A DNA stretch of 64,000 bases, from contig CAJNOP010000357.1 in NCBI GenBank assembly GCA_905250075.1, positions 143,780 through 207,779 on the forward strand, written 5' to 3'. Each line of letters starts with the position of its first letter. The first letter of the stretch is position 1. Shown one piece after another: positions 58,580 to 64,000 of this stretch. This DNA is from Rotaria sp. Silwood1 (lineage: Eukaryota > Rotifera > Eurotatoria > Philodinida > Philodinidae). Position numbers and translations under genes: made by a program. Below the pieces are notes generated by a model. It saw only the letters and a program-made list of their open reading frames with translations. It was not told the DNA's origin and did not search any database.

Positions 58580-59718
58580 CCGTAATCTTCTGATTAACTA
58601 AGTTTATTTATCTTCAGAGCAGTGCAGAAGCGATCAGGAGAGTGTTTCTCATTGATGAGACTGTTTGTCCAAATTAGATCGTTCTGTAACAATGTATCAT
58701 GTCCAATTACAATAAATGATGTACATCTTGTTATTAAATAGGGATCTTTTTCTTCTTTTACATCTGTTCCGGAATCACTGACGTCCAATTGTATTGTGGT
58801 TTTATGAACGATGAATTTTGTTGAATGCAACAGAAAGCGTAATAAAATGGTGACAAACTATTTGAACAAAACTTCATAGAAGATGACGTTCGCTGTACCA
58901 ATGAGGCTATTGAAAATATGCAAGCGCTTGAAAAATGTCTGTCTTTCTAACATGAAACGGAGTATTGTTGTGGATGCTAAGAACTCGGAAAGTTTTCAGT
59001 ACTGAGAATATTTTTATCTGCATTTTGTGCTTGTCAAGTAAGTTCGACTTCCACGTATGAAAACTTGCACTAAAAATATTTTTTCATTTCTCTTGATAAA
59101 GCGGCTGATCACATCGATTTTCTTTACGCTGACCAATTTCTTTTTCTCGCTGTGGTCGTGTTTGCCAAGTGCGATCATGTCATTGATGGAAGAAAAAATT
59201 GATCACAAAAGTGTAGCATGTTGAAAATATCAAACCCAAACGGAACCGGTGGAATATTAGAACATGTTGGATGAAAAAGAACTGAATATATCATCAACTA
59301 GACGTTATTTCACATTAAATGAGCGCATGTCCTTTATAGTATATCATTAAAAAGTGCAATGTTTCAACTATCGGTATCGATATATTTCATTTCGTCCGGT
59401 CATGATTTCAACAAGTTTGAGTAAATTATATGACGATCCGAGGAGTTTCTTGCATTCAAATTTCGTTACCGTTTTTGTCGATTGAGTTCCAGCAATCACT
59501 GATTGGAATTCAGTCGCAAGTCGCCATGAAAAAATTTATATCAAAATTCAGTAACCAAATAACTCATAGAAACTCAAAAGAATCAACAGATTTCGACTGA
59601 ACGATACTATTTTGCGCTGTCATTTGCAAATAAATGAGTCAAAACATGAGTAAAGAAAAGAAAAGTAACGTCTATACTCATACTCAAGGTGCATCATGAT
59701 GTGTTGTTATCTCTCTGT
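58580..59718. other. Intergenic before the NHL gene
   Basis: No gene recognised; includes the promoter region of the NHL gene. Confidence 0.3.
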
Positions 59719-59726
59719 ATAAATAA
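59719..59726 (+). promoter_or_regulatory. TATA box of the NHL-repeat gene
   Basis: TATAAATA lies about 40 bases before the ATG at 59765. Confidence 0.5.
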
Positions 59727-59764
59727 GCAAAGAAGTCACACACACTTTCGAATTTTTTCTTGTA

Positions 59765-61200
59765 ATGATTACAAAAAGTATGATGTTTTTCTTCTTCTTA
59801 CTACAACTTGTAGCTCACGTATCGAGTTACAGTCGTTATGATAAATGTTCATCGAGTGGTAAGTGTCTCTTTCATTTTTGTATGATCACAGAAACTATCC
59901 TATCGCGTGTTTCGAATGAGTTGAACTTTTAAACGCTAGGCTCGTATTACGAGTCACATAAATGCATCGATAGATCGTAGTAGAGCAAGATGTAATTTTT
60001 GCAAAGTGAAGCGCAGTCAAATTTGATTACCACATGCATCTATGAAAAAAAATTAGCACGACGTTTGTGCGTCTTTATTGCTATAATCAAGGACTAAATG
60101 ATTTAATGTAACATTTTTCAGCAACGTTATGTGCCAAAACAACATGGGAATCTAACGGAAAAACGGTGGCTGGAGGCAATGGTCCAGGAAATGCTCTAAA
60201 CCAATTGAACTCCTCATATGGAGTGTTCGTTGATTCAACTGATGCCGTATTCGTCACTGACAATATGAATCATCGAGTGGTCAAATGGGAGAAGGGTGCA
60301 TCGAGTGGTGTCATTTATGCTGGAGGCCAATGTGGAGTGAGCGAGCAGGATCGGCTGTGCTTTCCTACTGCTCTCACATTCAACAAGGAAGGTACTTTGT
60401 TCGTTACTGTCGAGAACAGTTCGAGTGGGAGCGTCATTAGTTTGAAGAAAGGAGCTACATTGGGTGAGATGTTCATTACTGCCAATTCATCTTTTTATGG
60501 TATCGCTTGGGATGACAAAAACGAGTATCTTTATCTTGGACATCATCGTGGACATCGTGTAGTGAAATATACGAAGGATGGGCAATTCGTAAGCATCGTT
60601 GCTGGTGGCAATGGTCAAGGCTCTGCGCTCAATCAACTTGACTATCGTAAGTATACTTTGAGTAGTGTTCTGACTGTTGTGTTTATTTCTCATCACTTCT
60701 TAGCTCGAGGTGTTGCAGTCGATGAGTATGGAACGGTCTATGTGTCCGATTCCAGTAACCATCGTATAGTCAAATGGACAGTAAATGCTACCGAAGGAGT
60801 CATTGTCGCAGGTGGCAACGGCGTCGGTAATCGAACAGATCAGTTCAACATACCAGGCGGCATGATTCTCGATAAAAGTGGAACAATCTATGTAGTAGAC
60901 GAAAATAACCACCGCATTGTGAGTGTGCCTGCAGGTGCACAAAATGGAACTGTCATTGCAGGTGGACATGGCCAGGGTAATAGTTCAAGACAGTTGAGTA
61001 ATCCAATCTACTTGGCATTTAATCGCGATGGAGACTTGTATGTGACTGATTGGAACAATTTTCGAGTTCAAATGTTTGCAAAAGAAAAGGACCCATCCAG
61101 TGGCAGCGACACTTACTTTTTTTTTACTTCCTCAAGAAAATGGACACTATTGTCTTGCATCATTTCGTTGATGGTTTCATTTACTTGCTTATTCAAATAA
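59765..61200 (+). CDS. Secreted NHL-repeat beta-propeller protein (3 exons)
   Basis: Exons 59765-59858, 60122-60646 and 60704-61200, all with consistent phase, give 371 residues. Residues 1-20 are a signal peptide (MFFFFLLQLVAHVSS core). At least five NHL repeats follow, each with the pattern AGGNG.G...NQL...GV.VD..G.VYV.D..NHR: for example NMNHRVVKWEKGA, SSNHRIVKWTVNA and ENNHRIVSVPAGA. The C-terminus is a Ser-rich stretch and a hydrophobic tail (LLSCIISLMVSFTCLFK), fitting GPI anchoring. It should be an extracellular propeller; ligand unknown. Intron 2 is 57 nt, a multiple of three with no stop, so an unspliced message would add 19 residues. AATAAA overlaps the stop codon. Two decayed paralogues lie at 46 and 56 kb. 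Confidence 0.9.
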
Positions 61201-61836
61201 AATCATCGTATCTTGCCCTAGAGCAACATATGTGACGCAGAAACAGATACGTCCAATCGACTTTTCACTTAGAATATTTTCGCGCGCTCACGAAAAGCAA
61301 CGCGAAGTTGATAAAATTGAAACAAGAACTAACTTGTTCAAATGTTTAATTGCACTTGAACCGAGATAGTATTCATTCTAGTGGTACAAGTGAGCAATCG
61401 AAAAGCCTAGAATGATTTGATCACCTAGGCTTTTTTCATATATCAAGGTTTTACTGAAGTTTTTTAAATGAAAAATCGTGATCCTCCTCGAAGCACTTTG
61501 AACGTTGACTGGAAACATTAGTAGTTTCGATCAGGCGCTACGGTTAGTGGAAGCTCCCGTGTATGAACAAGCAAACTTTATTCTCGAATTCGAATCGCGT
61601 GATAGAAGCTACTGAAAACTTGAACTCTTTCCAATGAACTATTCTTATAAAGAGCTCACGATGTACTGAATACTTTTTTTAAAATTTATTCTGCTTGGAA
61701 GGATACAGTAGAAGAAATTGTAAAAGTCGTTGAATAATTAACTTTCTAACTTATCCAATCACGTTTCTTACTATAATAAGAAGCGATCGGTTGAGACTCA
61801 GAGTAAAAGAAAAATGAAATAGAATTAAACGCTTTC
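61201..61836. other. Intergenic, no gene seen
   Basis: No gene or repeat recognised. Confidence 0.3.
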
Positions 61837-62700
61837 TTTATTACAAAGAAGTATGAATAATAGTGAAGCAATCGAAATAGATGTACCCTGCCGAATACAT
61901 TGATTGTCAGCAGATGAACTCATAGTTTGATTGTATGCAGATGGACGAATGCTACCATATTTACGCAGCCCATTTAATTCTTCTCGTAGTTTAATTTTGT
62001 CATGTCATGGATTATTTTCAATGTCATAACCTTCGCCTGGAAAATGAGCAATTTTGTCAAAACGTCACGAACATTCAACGATCGTTCTAATACGTAATTT
62101 GCTATAGCAGGAACTTGAATGTCGTCTTCACCCCTCACAATATGCGTTGGAGTACAAAGGGCAGGGCCACATAAGACCATAAATTGACCCACTGACTTTT
62201 TTTGACCTACAGTCCTGGAATAGATATAGATCAACAGATCTTGTCACGGTGAGTATTTTGGTGCACTTTGAATGCATTTCGATGTAATACTAACGGATAT
62301 TTTGCTTCCAAAAAATACACTTTTCCACCCTAGGTACCTATGAAAATTAATTGTGCATGTGTCCTATGTCGACTGAGAGTTTCTGAATTTTTCAGTGTGG
62401 CTAGAGCACATATAGGTCTTCAAACAGAAATATTTAGATTGTGGCTATAATATGACTTCATTGTTGACTTTTATGAGTGATTATTTTATAAGGAAACATG
62501 ATTGAAACAGCTACATCTATACCTGGTCCATAAACAGCAACAGCATCCAAGAAAAAATAATTTTGTTCTTTGTTATGTCGTTTATGTGCAATGCAGCTGA
62601 TTGGTTGGCAACTATCTGTTGAATGATGGACTTTCCATGAATTAAATAGATCGTGCGGCAGGATCTCCTGCGACTAGTGTTCCGACCAATTTCATATAAA
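61837..62700 (-). pseudogene. Decayed secreted-protein gene, unrecognised family
   Basis: Minus-strand blocks with clear protein sense: SWKVHHSTDSCQPISCIAHK and NYFFLDAVAVYGPGIDVAVS (about 62640-62490), GQFMVLCGPALCTPTHIVRG with DDIQVPAIANYVLE (about 62200-62095), then FPGEGYDIENNP and IKLREELNGLRKYG (about 62045-61960), ending in a Ser-rich stretch and a hydrophobic tail like a GPI signal. The blocks are in different frames and an in-frame TGA follows ENNP. Cys-rich, so probably an extracellular enzyme or domain protein. I cannot name the family. Some frame changes may be missed introns. Confidence 0.5.
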
Positions 62701-64000
62701 GGACATGCAATAGTTGTCTTTTATCTCTCTCTCTACTTTCAATTGACACTTTGCTATCTATTTGTTCATGGCTCATCTGAATATCTCATCATAACCAATG
62801 AAGAGGCAGCCAAGGAACAATGTGCACTCTCTGAATAAACAGACTGATACACTTGAAGAGTTTTTAACCCACACATCCGGCGTCGAACAGAGTATCACTT
62901 TCTATTCAAATCACTATAATAGTTTTTCGGCATTGCAGGGCACGTTGCGTTGAATTCGAAGTTGGATTGCTGAAACGATTAAGGCAGAAGTCAAATGTGG
63001 ACAACATCTCTATTTCAATAAAGAATATTCTGTAGCAGTAGCGATGATGGAAATGGCAACAGATAAAGATTGGAAAACGCTGGTGAAAGTGCAAGTGTTG
63101 AGCCCATTGAAAATAACTATGACAAGTTTTGGACAGATAAGATTATCGGTCATTGTCATAGAGAGTTCACAGACGTGCAAGATTATATATTTACCTATTA
63201 ATCCTAGAAACTACAATTGAACAATCAACGTTATCAAGCATAGAAGAAAAATAACAGGATTTTTAATGGTTGAAGTAGTGAGAGAAAAATAACAACAAAA
63301 AGCCAATATTCTTTTAACAGTAAGATCTTGTGTGATACATATTCCAATCGATACATATCATATACAGTAGAAATCGAGATTGCAACAGAAGTTAGTAGAT
63401 TCAGATTTATTTTATTTGAGTTTTATGCAAAATTATTTTTGGAAATGAATAATGATCATTGTGACAAAAAAATGACTGAGCAGAAAAAAAAGCTTTTTCG
63501 ATGAGTCAGGAAAGAGAAAGTGGTTGCATCATGCTTCTTATGAATGAGATACACCTTTTTATCTTTTCTGTTATCTATCTATGCTATATAAAGAAGAAGT
63601 CAAAGAAGTGCATATATTACAGTTTACACGAGAAAGAAAAAAATAAAATTAATGCTCTTTTCAACAGGACACATTGTTATGATAACCATCGGATATTTGT
63701 TATTGTAAGTTCGATTCAATGTTTAGACTCAGTTTTTGTTCAAAGTCTTTGTATTCTTAGTGCAACAACTGGTATAACAGTTGGTAACAAGAAAAACATG
63801 TTTTTTTTCTTTATCTGATACTCCATTTTTAGCTCAATTTAACTCTGATGGTCAGCAAAAACAAGAAAAATGTAAGTGGAATAAAAAATAGTTGTAGTGA
63901 TCACTAAACCTGTATATCGTATCCATCCGATGTCAATAAATTATGACTTTTCAGAGGGACTAATATCTTGTTTAATTTAGGTTTTTTTCAAACACGGTTG
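62701..64000. other. Intergenic with one open coding-like stretch
   Basis: From about 62955 to 63220 the plus strand reads SWIAETIKAEVKCGQHLYFN and WKTLVKVQVLSPLKITMTSF without a stop, possibly an eroded exon. No family recognised. Nothing else is supported. Confidence 0.25.

Overview
The window looks like a subtelomeric or telomere-proximal stretch of a bdelloid rotifer genome (AT-rich nuclear DNA). The reasons are: long and short arrays of the hexamer TGTGGG/CCCACA, which is the known bdelloid telomere repeat; very short spliceosomal introns (57-60 nt) in several genes; and gene families I associate with bdelloids (NHL-repeat secreted proteins, F-box relics, ADP-ribosyltransferase-family relics, P-loop GTPases, a giant NACHT protein). 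The genus cannot be fixed from sequence alone.

Layout. 0-8.7 kb: a carboxylesterase 5' part (minus, runs off the left edge, three exons reconstructed), a secreted M28 zinc peptidase (minus), a 1.4-kb foldback DNA element, and a BAHD-type acyltransferase (plus), a family typical of plants and fungi. 10-14 kb: gene relics, a 218-bp MITE with TA target duplication, minisatellites and three telomere-like arrays. 14.5-21.1 kb: one uninterrupted 2,200-codon NACHT NTPase gene, bracketed by telomere-like arrays at 13.6-13.9 and 21.3-21.65 kb; the second runs into a 100-N assembly gap. 22-25 kb: a 956-bp palindromic element, an F-box relic and a piggyBac-like MITE. 28.5-36.45 kb: about 8 kb of a degenerate tandem array with a unit near 97 bp. 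37-40 kb: a truncated Tc1/mariner transposase, an odd GC-richer block, a 150-bp tandem duplication and another telomere-like array.

41.3-45.4 kb: a five-exon gene (reconstructed by splice phase) for a membrane-anchored protein with a Ser/Thr stalk and a galactose-binding/CBM-like ectodomain. 47.7-54.9 kb: two paralogous P-loop GTPases in opposite orientation, one with a 1.4-kb intron holding a MITE and one without that intron. 55-64 kb: NHL relics, one apparently intact secreted NHL-repeat gene (three exons), short telomere-like arrays and a decayed minus-strand gene.

The main unexplained pattern is that nearly every telomere-like array is G-rich first and C-rich second on the plus strand, the head-to-head polarity expected of joined telomeric ends, and it recurs about a dozen times in 64 kb. 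Several short copies share a non-telomeric boundary motif, so a dispersed palindromic element is a serious alternative to repeated end fusion. Coding genes share no obvious pathway; hydrolases, a probable foreign acyltransferase, NLR-like and GTPase proteins and surface proteins are what is expected of bdelloid subtelomeric gene sets.
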